Assembly: GCF_015557635.1 (NCBI RefSeq)
Contig: NZ_JADNOP010000011.1
Location: 1-64,000, forward strand
Reading direction: 5' to 3'
DNA length: 64,000 bases
Source of the DNA: Fusicatenibacter saccharivorans
GTDB lineage: Bacteria; Bacillota; Clostridia; Lachnospirales; Lachnospiraceae
The position numbers and the translations under genes are program-made. The notes beneath the pieces were generated by a model that was not told where the DNA came from, made no database searches, and saw nothing but the letters and a program-made list of their open reading frames with translations. Below are positions 16,291 to 24,850 of the stretch, piece after piece (position 1 is the first letter of the stretch; the number at the start of each line of letters is the position of its first letter).

Positions 16291-17154
16291 TCAGGCTTTG
16301 TTTGCAGAACCGAACAGTTCGATTTTCTCTCTTACAGTAGCTTTGATAGCTTCTGCGCCAGGAGCAAGCAGTTTACGAGGATCGAATCCTTTACCCTGCT
16401 GATCTTTTCCCTCTTCGATGTATTTACGTGTAGCTGCTGCGAATGCAAGCTGGCACTCTGTATTTACATTGATTTTGGAAACGCCAAGATCGATGGCTTT
16501 CTTGATCATGTCATCCGGGATACCTGTACCACCGTGAAGAACGAGCGGCATAGTTCCTGTCAGCTCCTGTACAGCTGCCAGAGTCTCAAAGCTCAGTCCC
16601 TGCCAGTTAGCCGGGTATACACCGTGGATATTGCCGATACCTGCTGCAAGCATATCTACACCGAGGTCTGCAATCATCTTGCACTCGTTCGGATCAGCGC
16701 ATTCGCCCATACCTACAACACCATCTTCTTCTCCACCGATAGAACCAACTTCTGCTTCCAGAGACATTCCTTTCTCTTTGCAGACAGCTACCAGTTCTTT
16801 TGTTTTTGCAACGTTCTCTTCGATCGGATAGTGAGATCCGTCAAACATGATGGATGAAAAACCTGCTTCGATGCATTTGTAGCATCCTTCGTAGGTTCCG
16901 TGATCCAGATGCAGAGCAACCGGAACAGTGATGTTCAGCTCTTCGATCATAGCTTTTACCATGGCAGCTACAGTCTTGAAACCTGTCATGTATTTTCCTG
17001 CACCCTCAGATACGCCAAGGATAACCGGAGAATTCATCTCCTGTGCGGTAAGAAGGATGGATTTTGTCCACTCCAGGTTGTTGATGTTAAACTGACCAAC
17101 TGCATAGTGGCCGGCTTTTGCTTTGTCCAACATTTCTTTTGCTGATACTAACAT
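16291..17154 (-). CDS. fba: Fructose-1,6-bisphosphate aldolase, class II
   Basis: A 287-residue zinc-dependent aldolase that splits fructose-1,6-bisphosphate into DHAP and glyceraldehyde-3-phosphate in glycolysis. Zinc ligands lie in LHLDHGT, GIGNIHG and VLHGGTG; the phosphate-binding motif GGTGI and NVNTE near residue 230 are present. Tagatose-bisphosphate aldolases are close relatives, but the sequence and stand-alone context favour the glycolytic enzyme. A near-consensus promoter lies at 17240-17268 and a strong terminator follows, consistent with high monocistronic expression. Confidence 0.95.
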   Translation of the reverse strand: MLVSAKEMLDKAKAGHYAVGQFNINNLEWTKSILLTAQEMNSPVILGVSEGAGKYMTGFKTVAAMVKAMIEELNITVPVALHLDHGTYEGCYKCIEAGFSSIMFDGSHYPIEENVAKTKELVAVCKEKGMSLEAEVGSIGGEEDGVVGMGECADPNECKMIADLGVDMLAAGIGNIHGVYPANWQGLSFETLAAVQELTGTMPLVLHGGTGIPDDMIKKAIDLGVSKINVNTECQLAFAAATRKYIEEGKDQQGKGFDPRKLLAPGAEAIKATVREKIELFGSANKA

Positions 17155-17239
17155 AGCTCAAATGACCTCCTGTGTCTGTAATTGTGCCGTGTACCGTTTT
17201 CAGGCTTACGGCATACTTGTTACTTTCATAACTGGTTTT

Positions 17240-17268
17240 ATTATACAACATCTTTCTGCAAATGCCAA
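17240..17268 (-). promoter_or_regulatory. Sigma-A promoter of fba
   Basis: TTGGCA (17263-17268), a 17-base spacer and TATAAT (17240-17245) on the minus strand. This is one of the best promoter matches in the window. Confidence 0.75.
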
Positions 17269-17333
17269 ATGGTTTTCGTGGCGAAATCCATTTTTTTGCA
17301 CTTTTTTGTGAAAAACTTATCAAAAAGCCGTGC

Positions 17334-18233
17334 CTACTTATTGTTCAGAACCAGTTCCATGGCATGTTTGTGCGCTTCGATGCAGACATAGCCGTGATCT
17401 CCGCCGTATTCGCCGTCCAGAGTCCAGGAAATCTCCTGGTTGGACTCGATGATGATGCGGTCGGTCTTGAACGAATCGATGAGGTCTGTGTGATCCTCCT
17501 GCATCAGCAGGGACGCAATGATCTCATTCAGTTCCAGCGGGTTTTTCGGGCGTTTGATCAGGGTTACCTCGAAGAGTCCGTCATCCAGGCGTACATCCTG
17601 TCCCGGCAGGTTTTTGAAGCCGCCGACGGACTTGGCATTCGTCACCATACCGTAGATATACTCTCCCTCAAAGGTTTCCCCGTTTGCCTCGACTTTAATC
17701 CAGTACGTCGGCACATTCCAGATCCGTTTGGATCCCTCCAGCAGGTATGCCAGATGGCCGAGAATGTTTTTCATGTGCTGGTCTGTCTCATAGGAAACAT
17801 CCGTGAAAAGGCCGAATGCAGCGATGTAGACAAAGCTGTCGTTGTTGAACGCTCCCACATCACAGGAATACAGGTTTCCCTCGATGATATCCTTTGCCGC
17901 CTGTACCATATCTTTCGAAATAGAAAGACTGTTTGCAAAGTCATTGGTGCTTCCGGCCGGAATATAACCGATCGGAACGCGCTGATCCACTTCCATCAGA
18001 CCGCTGACAACTTCATCCAGTGTTCCGTCGCCCCCGCTGCAGACAACGAGATCCACCTGCGGCGCAAGCTCCTTTGTCTTTTCGAAACCATCTCCGACTG
18101 CCTGCGTCGGGTGGACAATGACTTCATATCCGCCTTTTACAAAAACATCGATAATTTCAAACAGTTTACTTTTAATCTGTGCTTTTCCGGAAAACGGATT
18201 AAAAATAAACAACATTTTTTTCTTGCTCTCCAT
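17334..18233 (-). CDS. Diacylglycerol kinase-family lipid kinase (YegS/DgkB type)
   Basis: A 299-residue soluble lipid kinase. The nucleotide-binding signature is GGDGTLDE (G67-E74), preceded by FNPFSGKA and followed by PIGYIPAGSTNDFANSL. This family phosphorylates diacylglycerol or related lipids, recycling diacylglycerol made during lipoteichoic acid or membrane lipid turnover. Length matches DgkB/YegS. It has a promoter at 18280-18308 and sits where many Firmicutes carry the ECF transporter and truA genes after rplQ, so the usual post-alpha-operon order is broken here. Confidence 0.92.
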   Translation of the reverse strand: MESKKKMLFIFNPFSGKAQIKSKLFEIIDVFVKGGYEVIVHPTQAVGDGFEKTKELAPQVDLVVCSGGDGTLDEVVSGLMEVDQRVPIGYIPAGSTNDFANSLSISKDMVQAAKDIIEGNLYSCDVGAFNNDSFVYIAAFGLFTDVSYETDQHMKNILGHLAYLLEGSKRIWNVPTYWIKVEANGETFEGEYIYGMVTNAKSVGGFKNLPGQDVRLDDGLFEVTLIKRPKNPLELNEIIASLLMQEDHTDLIDSFKTDRIIIESNQEISWTLDGEYGGDHGYVCIEAHKHAMELVLNNK

Positions 18234-18279
18234 GCAAATGCTCTCCTTTGTATCCCATTTTAGCTGTTCTGTATTCTGT

Positions 18280-18308
18280 ATTGTACCTTATTCGCAAAGC
18301 AGATGCAA
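18280..18308 (-). promoter_or_regulatory. Promoter of the lipid kinase gene
   Basis: TTGCAT (18303-18308), 17 bases, TACAAT (18280-18285) on the minus strand. A small palindrome CACAAT/ATTGTG (18322-18327 with 18334-18339) lies just upstream of the -35 and could be a protein site. Confidence 0.6.
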
Positions 18309-18360
18309 CCCCGTACATTGCCACAATTTCGCAATTGTGTCATATAAAATATGATATGCA

Positions 18361-18396
18361 ACAAAACAGGAGCTACCTACTAAGAGGCAGCCCCTG
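18361..18396 (-). terminator. Intrinsic terminator of the alpha operon (after rplQ)
   Basis: CAGGGGCTGCC pairs with GGTAGCTCCTG (18386-18396 with 18367-18377) with a short loop, followed on the minus strand by TTTTGTT. It lies 23 bases past the rplQ stop. Confidence 0.8.
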
Positions 18397-18419
18397 CGAA
18401 TTTCAAAACTATTTACAGA

Positions 18420-18956
18420 TTAAACCAGCTCGATTACAACTTCCATAGCTGCATCACCTTTACGCGGTCCGATCTTGATGATACGGGTATATCCGCCGTT
18501 ACGGTCTGCATATTTCGGAGCGATCTCATCGAACATTTTCTGTGGCATATCGATGGACTTGGTGTTTTTCTTGCGTCCTGCTGCTTCGGTCGGAACCTCT
18601 GTTACAGGATAGAAGAAGCTTGCCATCTGACGTCTAGCGTGAAGTCTGGACGGAAGATCTTTTTTGATCTCTTTCTGAACTTCATCGTATACGGTAACTT
18701 TTTTGCCGTCTTTTACTTCTTTCACACGTTTGCCATCAGCATCTTTGCGAGCTACTTTAGCAGTAACGGTAACGGTCTCAAAGTTATCTTTCTCTTTTAC
18801 AGCCAGTGCGATCATGCTTTCAGCGATCTTGCGGATCTCTTTCGCTTTGGTCTCAGTGGTAACGATTTTTCCGTGATACAGAAGGTTGGTTACCTGGTTT
18901 CTTAATAATGCTTTTCTCTGGTCAGATGTTCTGCCAAGTTTTCTATATTTTGCCAT
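18420..18956 (-). CDS. rplQ: 50S ribosomal protein L17
   Basis: A 178-residue protein. The N-terminus [21 protein letters not shown] and the C-terminus [23 protein letters not shown] are diagnostic. It is longer than the 116-127 residues of typical bacterial L17 because of an inserted Lys-rich stretch around residues 65-140 ([18 protein letters not shown] onward), a form I associate with some Clostridia. It is the last gene of the alpha operon, 104 bases after rpoA. Confidence 0.97.
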   Translation of the reverse strand: MAKYRKLGRTSDQRKALLRNQVTNLLYHGKIVTTETKAKEIRKIAESMIALAVKEKDNFETVTVTAKVARKDADGKRVKEVKDGKKVTVYDEVQKEIKKDLPSRLHARRQMASFFYPVTEVPTEAAGRKKNTKSIDMPQKMFDEIAPKYADRNGGYTRIIKIGPRKGDAAMEVVIELV

Positions 18957-19060
18957 TTTAAATTTTCCTCCATTTGTGGAACCCGCAAGTCATGCTGCCT
19001 CGGACTTACTGACAGGGGGTTTTCGTCTACAAATCAAACGGAAAGATAAATCGCTGTGAT

Positions 19061-20023
19061 TTATTCTCCGTCCCCAGGACTCAGTGACAGTCCCAGTTCT
19101 TTCAGCTTTGCAAGTACCTCTTCCAGAGACTTGCGGCCCAGGTTACGAACCTTCATCATGTCTTCGGAAGTTTTGTTGCACAGCTCTTCTACGGTATTGA
19201 TACCGGCACGTTTCAAGCAGTTATAGGAACGCACGGAAAGCTCAAGCTCGTCGATGTTCATCTCCAGAACTTTCTCTTTCTCATTGTCCTCTTTCTCGAT
19301 CATAACTTCTGCTGTCTTCGCATTCTCAGACAGATCGATGAAGAGTTTCAGATGCTCGCTTAAAACCTTAGCTGCCAGGCTGACTGCCTCGTCCGGATCC
19401 AGTGTTCCTCTGGTGTAAACATCCAGTGTCAGTTTATCGTAATCGGTAATCTGACCTACACGGGTGTTCTCCACTTTGAGGTTTACACGCTCAACCGGTG
19501 TATAGATAGCATCCACAGCGAGAACGCCGATCGGCATGTCATCGCTCTTGCCTTTGTCAGCACTGATATAACCGCGGCCTTTTGTGATCGTCAGCTCCAT
19601 GTACAGCTTGCTGTCCGGGCCGCCGTTCAGGGTTGCGATTACCTGATCCGGATTCATGATCTCAATATCCTGATCTACCTGAATATCGGATGCTCTTACA
19701 ACTCCCTCGCCCTCGAACTCAATATAAGCAACTTTTGCTTCGTTGGTTTCGCTGTTATTGCGGATTGCAAGGCTCTTCAGGTTCATGATGATTTCTGTAA
19801 CGTCTTCTTTTACTCCAGGGATGGAGCTGAATTCATGAAGAACGCCCTCGATTTTAACCTGGCTTACTGCTGCTCCAGGGAGGGAAGAAAGCATAATTCT
19901 GCGAAGAGAATTACCTAATGTGATACCGTAGCCTCTTTCCAGAGGTTCAACCACAAATCTGCCGTACTTCTTGTCATCAGAAATCTCAGTAATTTCAATT
20001 TTCGGTTTGTTAAAATCAAACAC
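19061..20023 (-). CDS. rpoA: RNA polymerase alpha subunit
   Basis: A 320-residue subunit that seeds RNA polymerase assembly. The N-terminal dimerisation domain (about 1-230) has [22 protein letters not shown]. The C-terminal domain (about 250-315), which contacts DNA and activators, has [15 protein letters not shown] and [11 protein letters not shown]. Length is normal. It lies 72 bases after rpsD in the alpha operon. Confidence 0.99.
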   Translation of the reverse strand: MFDFNKPKIEITEISDDKKYGRFVVEPLERGYGITLGNSLRRIMLSSLPGAAVSQVKIEGVLHEFSSIPGVKEDVTEIIMNLKSLAIRNNSETNEAKVAYIEFEGEGVVRASDIQVDQDIEIMNPDQVIATLNGGPDSKLYMELTITKGRGYISADKGKSDDMPIGVLAVDAIYTPVERVNLKVENTRVGQITDYDKLTLDVYTRGTLDPDEAVSLAAKVLSEHLKLFIDLSENAKTAEVMIEKEDNEKEKVLEMNIDELELSVRSYNCLKRAGINTVEELCNKTSEDMMKVRNLGRKSLEEVLAKLKELGLSLSPGDGE

Positions 20024-20095
20024 TCGAAAGCCCCTCCTTTTAAATTGGTTGGCTCATTACTCATGGGAATAAAGCCTTCCGCGTATGGCGATTCT

Positions 20096-20689
20096 TTATT
20101 TAGAATACAGCTCGACGATCTGCACTTCGTCAACCGGAACATCGATCATTTCGCGGGTAGGACGCTCTTTTACAACACCTTTGAGTGCCTCAAGATCAGC
20201 CTCGATCCATTCTGGAGTCAGACGGCCGCCTGTAACCTCTACGATGTCTTTATATCTCTGAGAGGATTTTTTACCCTCTTTGATTTCGATGGTATCACCA
20301 GCGCTTACAAGGTAAGACGGGATATTTACCTGTTTGCCGTTAACCAGAACGTGTTTGTGGTCAACGATCTGACGTGCTTCTTTTCTGGTTCTAGCCATTC
20401 CCATACGGAACAGAACGTTGTCCAGACGGAGTTCAAGAAGGATCATCAGGTTCTCACCAGTCTGTCCTTCCATTCTGTCAGCCTTTTTGTAATAGTTAAC
20501 AAAAGGTTTCTCCAGAACGCCGTAGATGAATTTTGCTTTCTGTTTTTCTCTTAACTGAAGACCATACTCAGACATTTTTCTGTTTGCTCTTTTCAGCTGT
20601 CTTGTGGACTTCTTATCAATTCCAAGATATACAGGATCCATTCCGAGGGATCTGCATCTTTTCAGGACTGGTACTCTATTTACTGCCAT
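20096..20689 (-). CDS. rpsD: 30S ribosomal protein S4
   Basis: A 197-residue primary 16S rRNA-binding protein with an S4 RNA-binding domain (about 90-150: LRLDNVLFRMGMARTRKEARQIVDHKHVLVNG written in two conserved blocks). The short N-terminal arm has no zinc-binding cysteine cluster beyond single Cys12. Its place inside the alpha operon contrasts with Bacillus, where rpsD is elsewhere. S4 represses the alpha operon in enterobacteria, making the leader upstream of rpsM of interest. Confidence 0.99.
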   Translation of the reverse strand: MAVNRVPVLKRCRSLGMDPVYLGIDKKSTRQLKRANRKMSEYGLQLREKQKAKFIYGVLEKPFVNYYKKADRMEGQTGENLMILLELRLDNVLFRMGMARTRKEARQIVDHKHVLVNGKQVNIPSYLVSAGDTIEIKEGKKSSQRYKDIVEVTGGRLTPEWIEADLEALKGVVKERPTREMIDVPVDEVQIVELYSK

Positions 20690-20705
20690 GTTCTTAACCT
20701 CCTAA

Positions 20706-21098
20706 TCAGACTCTTCTACGTTTTGGTGGGCGGCATCCGTTGTGCGGAACCGGTGTTACGTCGCGGATGCTTGTAACTTCAAGACCGCATGCCTGAAGGG
20801 CACGGATTGCAGCTTCACGACCTGATCCTGGTCCTTTTACCATAACGTCAACAGTCTTTAAGCCATGAACCAGCGCTGCTTTGGTAGCAGTTTCTGCAGC
20901 CATCTGAGCTGCGTATGGAGTAGATTTTCTTGAACCTCTAAATCCCAGACCGCCGGCACTTGCCCAAGAAAGAGCATTTCCTTCTGCATCAGTCAGTGTT
21001 ACGATTGTATTATTGAAGGAAGACTGGATATGTGCCTGTCCGTGTTCAACGTTTTTTCTGACACGACGTTTTGTCGTTTTCTTTGTCACTTTTGCCAT
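20706..21098 (-). CDS. rpsK: 30S ribosomal protein S11
   Basis: A 130-residue platform protein of the small subunit. [21 protein letters not shown] and the closing [18 protein letters not shown] are characteristic. It sits 50 bases after rpsM and 16 before rpsD, as expected for the alpha operon. Confidence 0.99.
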   Translation of the reverse strand: MAKVTKKTTKRRVRKNVEHGQAHIQSSFNNTIVTLTDAEGNALSWASAGGLGFRGSRKSTPYAAQMAAETATKAALVHGLKTVDVMVKGPGSGREAAIRALQACGLEVTSIRDVTPVPHNGCRPPKRRRV

Positions 21099-21148
21099 TT
21101 TAAAACTAACCTACACTTTCTTAATCTTATATTGGACTACTGGTTAAA

Positions 21149-21517
21149 TTATTTCTTCTTATTTGCAACAGTTCTCTTAGGACCTTTGCGGGTTCTTGCG
21201 TTGGTCTTTGTTTTCTGACCACGAACCGGAAGGCCTTTACGATGACGGATACCTCTGTAGCATCCGATCTCCTGCAGACGTTTGATGTTCATAGCGATTT
21301 CTCTACGAAGATCTCCTTCTACAACCTGACTCTCATCGATAACTGCACTGAGTCTCTTTACTTCATCGTCTGTCAAATCTCTGCAGCGTGTGTCCGGATT
21401 TACTCCAGCTTCTTTTAAGATACGATCTGCACTTGTTCTACCGATTCCGTAGATATAGGTCAGACCAATCTCAACACGTTTGTCTCTTGGTAAGTCTACA
21501 CCAGCTATACGAGCCAT
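21149..21517 (-). CDS. rpsM: 30S ribosomal protein S13
   Basis: A 122-residue head protein contacting the P-site tRNA and L5. It begins [26 protein letters not shown] and ends in a basic tail [23 protein letters not shown] lies upstream of ATG 21517. The roughly 295 bases between it and rpmJ are unusually structured (see 21564-21729). Confidence 0.99.
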   Translation of the reverse strand: MARIAGVDLPRDKRVEIGLTYIYGIGRTSADRILKEAGVNPDTRCRDLTDDEVKRLSAVIDESQVVEGDLRREIAMNIKRLQEIGCYRGIRHRKGLPVRGQKTKTNARTRKGPKRTVANKKK

Positions 21518-21563
21518 GTACTTTGTCCTCCATTTTTCTAAAACATTAATATTTTCCTAATTG

Positions 21564-21729
21564 GGATACAGGTATGCGTGTATCCAGCCGTGTTCGCACG
21601 ACCTTTCTCCTTCTGCCACCTGACAGATCGGAGTATTAAGCAATATTATAAGGGATGTCTGCGCTCCGCGCGTCCACCCGCCGGAGGTGTCCTGGCTGCA
21701 ACTTGCCAGGTGTCTCACTTTATAATATT
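21564..21729 (-). ncRNA. Structured leader upstream of rpsM (candidate r-protein leader)
   Basis: In the 295-base gap between rpmJ and rpsM several stems can be drawn. A 10-bp A/T stem (21642-21651 with 21720-21729) encloses CCTGGC/GCCAGG (21691-21696 with 21705-21710), CACC/GGTG (21675-21678 with 21686-21689) and a small GCGC hairpin. Nearer rpsM are GGATACA/TGTATCC (21564-21570 with 21579-21585) and CGTG/CACG closing a four-base loop (21589-21600). Because S4 is encoded two genes downstream, an S4-sensing leader is a reasonable guess. I cannot match it to a named family. Confidence 0.5.
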
Positions 21730-21812
21730 AACAGCAGAACAACGCATTCACGCGCGTCCTCGCTGCAGCCGCACTTAAAATCTGCACAATTACGATCAAG
21801 CCTAATGACGGA

Positions 21813-21926
21813 TTAGCCCTGGCGCTGTTTGTGCTTTGGATTCTCACAAATGATTCTGATGCTACCTTTTCTTTTGATAACTTTGCATTTCTCGCAGATC
21901 GGTTTTACAGAAGATCTAACCTTCAT
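21813..21926 (-). CDS. rpmJ: 50S ribosomal protein L36
   Basis: A 37-residue zinc-type L36: [20 protein letters not shown], then [13 protein letters not shown], with Cys11, Cys14, Cys27 and His32 as zinc ligands. AAAGGAGGA precedes ATG 21926. It is the first gene of the alpha transcript here, with its own promoter at 22048-22076, rather than following infA directly. Confidence 0.98.
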   Translation of the reverse strand: MKVRSSVKPICEKCKVIKRKGSIRIICENPKHKQRQG

Positions 21927-22047
21927 GATGAATCCTCCTTTCTTTGCTCCTAGCGCCCCGTGTAGGGGAATTTTCTGTTGTAAACTTTTGGAATGCGTTT
22001 TCTTTTTGTGGGTTAGAAAAAAGTCCACGCGCAAAAGTTCGTTTTAT

Positions 22048-22076
22048 AGTATAGCATTTTGTTCCCGGAAATGCAA
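22048..22076 (-). promoter_or_regulatory. Promoter of the rpmJ-rpsM-rpsK-rpsD-rpoA-rplQ operon
   Basis: TTGCAT (22071-22076), 17 bases and TATACT (22048-22053) on the minus strand, about 120 bases upstream of rpmJ and downstream of the VanW-gene terminator, so the alpha operon is transcribed independently of infA. Confidence 0.7.
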
Positions 22077-22151
22077 GAAATTTTTTACATATTTTTTCAT
22101 TTTTTTTTGCTCTTTTTCTGTGCATTTTTTCATCTCTCCCACCGGTAAGAA

Positions 22152-22198
22152 AAAAAACAGGCGGGACAGATTTCTCTTCTCTGTCCCGCCTGTTTTTT
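22152..22198 (-). terminator. Strong terminator after the VanW-family gene
   Basis: A perfect 18-bp inverted repeat (22152-22169 with 22181-22198, core CAGGCGGGACAG/CTGTCCCGCCTG) has A and T tracts on both sides. It starts 22 bases past the stop and isolates the VanW gene from rpmJ. Confidence 0.92.
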
Positions 22199-22219
22199 AC
22201 AGGTAACATCTTTTTTGCA

Positions 22220-23692
22220 TCATGATCCTGAGTTCAGCGGTTTGTATTTGCTTGCGCATACGGATTCTGATTTTACTACATTTCCGCTTGCATCTTTATA
22301 ATCACGATACGTTACATTACTCATCTCATCGATCTGCTCTACCCTTGGCTCAATGGTATAGTCGTTTTCTTTTGTTCCGAGAATTTTTACGGTCAGTGTA
22401 TCACTGCTGTCCATATTCATCACAATTTTCACCGGATACTTATGATTATTTTCAAATTTGAAATCCGGTGAATCCCAGAATACGGTTGCATCCATTCCTG
22501 ACGGCACATAATGTACCGGCATCGAATGGTTGGCTCTTTCCAACACATCAAGGTCTGTATACAAAATAGCGGAAAACAGTGTGGAAGACACCTGGCATTC
22601 GCCTCCTCCAAGTACCTGGACGACTTTGCCATCCTGATAGCCTGCTGCCTCCTGGTATCCTTTTTCTGCCGTTGTATCACCTACGACACCATTAAAAGAG
22701 AAGGTTTCTCCCGGCAGAACGATCTGTCCGTTGCAGATAGATGCCGTAAGTCCGACGTTGTGAATTCTTCCGCTCGTTCCACCTGCTGCGCTGGAGCTGT
22801 AACTTCCAAGCGTGTCTTTAAACAGATTTGCGTTCATCTTCTCGGTTGTAATCTCCGGCTCGGTAAAGGTAAACGGAATCGTGATATCCGTATTTTCTTC
22901 TGCACTCTCATACTCGGCTTTCGCACTGTCCGCATCCATTGAGGTTCCGTTTTTCGATGCCACAACGGAATATCCGTTGTCCGGATCCAGCGTCGCATTG
23001 ACCGGCTCGGTATAAATCTGGCTTGCAATTCCGGCAAAATCCGGCTCCGTCAGCTGATTTTCTGCCGTCGGGCAGGAAATTACATCCTGGAAATTCATTG
23101 CTGTCACATTCGTCTGGATCTGCTGTTTTAAAGCATCCACATCCGGTCTGGTTCCGGAAATGCCTTTATGCACGATCAGGCCGGTATCTGTTACTTCATA
23201 TGTAGTATCCTGCATGGAGTTGTAATCCTGAATGCCGGATGCCTGTACAATTCCTTCCACCTCATCTGGATGGGCCACAGTCGGCTGCACATCATAGGAA
23301 AGTTTCTCTGCCTTTCCCCGTTTCATCTCGACCCACTCCAGACCGCGAACCAGAAGATTTCCATGGCCTTTTTCATATGCTTTTTCAATTTCTGCGGAAG
23401 CATCCATCCCCAGCATTGGAAATACGTTCATCGTATACTGCTGACCATCCAGCTCAACGGTAACAGCTGTATCTTTATAATCTTCTTCAAACTTCTGTTC
23501 CACTGTCTGTGCAGCTTCTTTTTTGCTCATTCCCTGAATGTTTACTCCGTTAATAGAAGCATCTGCCCAGATTTTGTCATCCTCGATGATCAGACAGAAG
23601 ATTCCATATGCAGCGGCAAGTAAAACAATCACTGCAATTACGCAGAGTGCTGCAACAAGGCCTTTTTTCTTTTTCTTTCCCATTTTTGTCAT
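22220..23692 (-). CDS. VanW-family cell-envelope protein
   Basis: A 490-residue membrane-anchored protein. A Lys-rich head and one TM helix (about 8-32) are followed by an extracellular part with two peptidoglycan-binding-4-type repeats (about 40-290) and a VanW domain (about 305-430: TSGRIHNVGLTASICNG, LPGETFSFNGVVG, GGGECQVSSTLFSAIL, NHSMPVHYVPSGMDATV). A G5-like tail follows. VanW proteins accompany vancomycin resistance and sporulation genes, but the biochemical function is not established. AAGGA precedes ATG 23692; a reading from 23737 lacks a ribosome site. Its position between infA and rpmJ splits the usual gene order. Confidence 0.9.
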   Translation of the reverse strand: MTKMGKKKKKGLVAALCVIAVIVLLAAAYGIFCLIIEDDKIWADASINGVNIQGMSKKEAAQTVEQKFEEDYKDTAVTVELDGQQYTMNVFPMLGMDASAEIEKAYEKGHGNLLVRGLEWVEMKRGKAEKLSYDVQPTVAHPDEVEGIVQASGIQDYNSMQDTTYEVTDTGLIVHKGISGTRPDVDALKQQIQTNVTAMNFQDVISCPTAENQLTEPDFAGIASQIYTEPVNATLDPDNGYSVVASKNGTSMDADSAKAEYESAEENTDITIPFTFTEPEITTEKMNANLFKDTLGSYSSSAAGGTSGRIHNVGLTASICNGQIVLPGETFSFNGVVGDTTAEKGYQEAAGYQDGKVVQVLGGGECQVSSTLFSAILYTDLDVLERANHSMPVHYVPSGMDATVFWDSPDFKFENNHKYPVKIVMNMDSSDTLTVKILGTKENDYTIEPRVEQIDEMSNVTYRDYKDASGNVVKSESVCASKYKPLNSGS

Positions 23693-23878
23693 TGCACATT
23701 TTCCTTTCCTGTTATCTGTAAGGAACAGCGATGCCATTGCTGCAGATCCGAATTATTTTTCAGACTGCAGCCTGCTGTTTCATAAAATGTTTCCCTGATT
23801 TCTGCCGGTGCATGGATTTTACCGCACCGCCCAGGAGACCCTTCCCGGTAAAATTTCCCCGTAAAGTTTCTCTATTGC

Positions 23879-23906
23879 ATTGTATCACATTATTTTGAGA
23901 ATTCAA
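23879..23906 (-). promoter_or_regulatory. Promoter candidate for the VanW-family gene
   Basis: TTGAAT (23901-23906), 16 bases and TACAAT (23879-23884) on the minus strand, about 187 bases before the start codon. Confidence 0.5.
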
Positions 23907-24119
23907 CCAAATATTTCAACTTCACACAGAATTCACGAACATATATTCTTCTGTCGCTTTCGAGCCCTCATCTGTCATTTTCACGGTTTTCCGGCCGCTC
24001 TTTTCTCCTGTCTTTTCACTTTTTCTTTTTCTTCTGACGGTTTAAAAATTTTGTTTCAAAAGTGCACAAATTCTCCTGGTTTTCACAAAAAGTTTTCATA
24101 AAATTTTATACTTTTTTCA

Positions 24120-24148
24120 TTGCTTTTTCTATTAAAATATTGCATAAT
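24120..24148 (+). promoter_or_regulatory. Plus-strand promoter candidate in a gene-free gap
   Basis: TTGCTT (24120-24125), 17 bases and CATAAT (24143-24148). No convincing coding frame follows, but structured sequence and a terminator do (see 24155-24365). Confidence 0.4.
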
Positions 24149-24154
24149 ACATCT

Positions 24155-24365
24155 GGAAGGTTTCAAAAGGGACTGAAAAGAAATTCAGATGCCCGCCGCC
24201 GCGGATGCTGCAGGGTTTGCAGACTGGTGCTTGCTTTGTGGCTGTCAGAAATCTGAAGGCCGGTGATCGAAATCTTTGTTCTGTAGAACGGTTACTGTTA
24301 TTGGGGATGAATACAGAGAAACACATACAGAGAAAAAGCCATCCGGCATGCCGGATGGCTTTTTT
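24155..24365 (+). ncRNA. Candidate small RNA of about 210 bases
   Basis: The stretch 23693-24376 has no credible gene. Within it, a promoter candidate is followed by a GC-richer segment in which TTCAGAT (24184-24190) pairs with ATCTGAA (24251-24257) around CTGCA/TGCAG (24208-24222). Next comes GTTC/GAAC (24278-24289), then the perfect palindromic terminator at 24333-24364, which works in both directions. I cannot match it to 6S, SRP, tmRNA or a riboswitch class by eye. Confidence 0.3.
24333..24364 (-). terminator. Terminator of the adk-map-infA unit, bidirectional
   Basis: A 14-bp perfect stem with A and T ends, AAAAAGCCATCCGG/CCGGATGGCTTTTT, 13 bases past the infA stop. It could also end a plus-strand transcript. 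Confidence 0.9.
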
Positions 24366-24376
24366 TATCGTATTTC

Positions 24377-24595
24377 TTATTTATCTCTCCAGATAATACG
24401 TCCCTTGTCCAGATCGTATGGGGACAGCTCGATGGTTACTTTGTCTCCCGGGAGAATACGGATAAAGTTCATACGCAGCTTTCCACTGATATGAGCTAAT
24501 ACAACGTGTTTATTTTCCAGTTCTACTTTAAACATTGCGTTTGGTAATTTCTCGAGGACAGTTCCCTCTACCTCAATTACATCTGCCTTAGACAT
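24377..24595 (-). CDS. infA: Translation initiation factor IF-1
   Basis: A 72-residue S1/OB-fold protein that occupies the ribosomal A site during initiation. [37 protein letters not shown] and the closing GRIIWRDK are diagnostic. It follows the KOW protein gene by three bases and is the last gene before a strong terminator. Confidence 0.99.
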   Translation of the reverse strand: MSKADVIEVEGTVLEKLPNAMFKVELENKHVVLAHISGKLRMNFIRILPGDKVTIELSPYDLDKGRIIWRDK

Positions 24596-24598
24596 TGA

Positions 24599-24850
24599 TT
24601 AATCCTCCTTCAACTCTTTGCAACTTTTTTCTTTTAATGCCTTACGGATATCTTCATCACGAACCGCATCCGTCATTTCGTAATCCGGCTGTACGTGAAT
24701 CAGCTTCTTCTTTTTCGGCCGGTTGGCGGTACGGATTTTTCCGTCCACCAGGAATACGTATGGCTCCTGTACATCCGAAATCACATACAGCTTTCCTTTA
24801 TCGTGGCCGGCCAGGCTTCTGGCAAACATTCCTTTCACAATCGGTTTCAT
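24599..24850 (-). CDS. KOW-domain RNA-binding protein (L14e/L27e-like)
   Basis: An 83-residue basic protein. The start (IVKGMFARSLAGHDKGKLYVI) is a KOW motif like that of archaeal/eukaryotic L14e, followed by a Lys-rich segment (RPKKKKLIH) and an acidic tail. Clostridia commonly carry such a gene between map and infA. A ribosome- or RNA-binding role is inferred from the fold. ATG overlaps the map stop by four bases (ATGA). Confidence 0.85.
   Translation of the reverse strand: MKPIVKGMFARSLAGHDKGKLYVISDVQEPYVFLVDGKIRTANRPKKKKLIHVQPDYEMTDAVRDEDIRKALKEKSCKELKED

Noticed and set aside
21642-21729. tRNA-like element between rpmJ and rpsM
   Set aside because: The length (88 bases) and three internal hairpins suggested a tRNA, but there is no anticodon arm, T-loop consensus or CCA-compatible acceptor stem.
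24205-24396. Short plus-strand frame in the infA-VanW gap
   Set aside because: No ribosome site, runs into the terminator hairpin and the infA complement; a non-coding RNA explains the region better.
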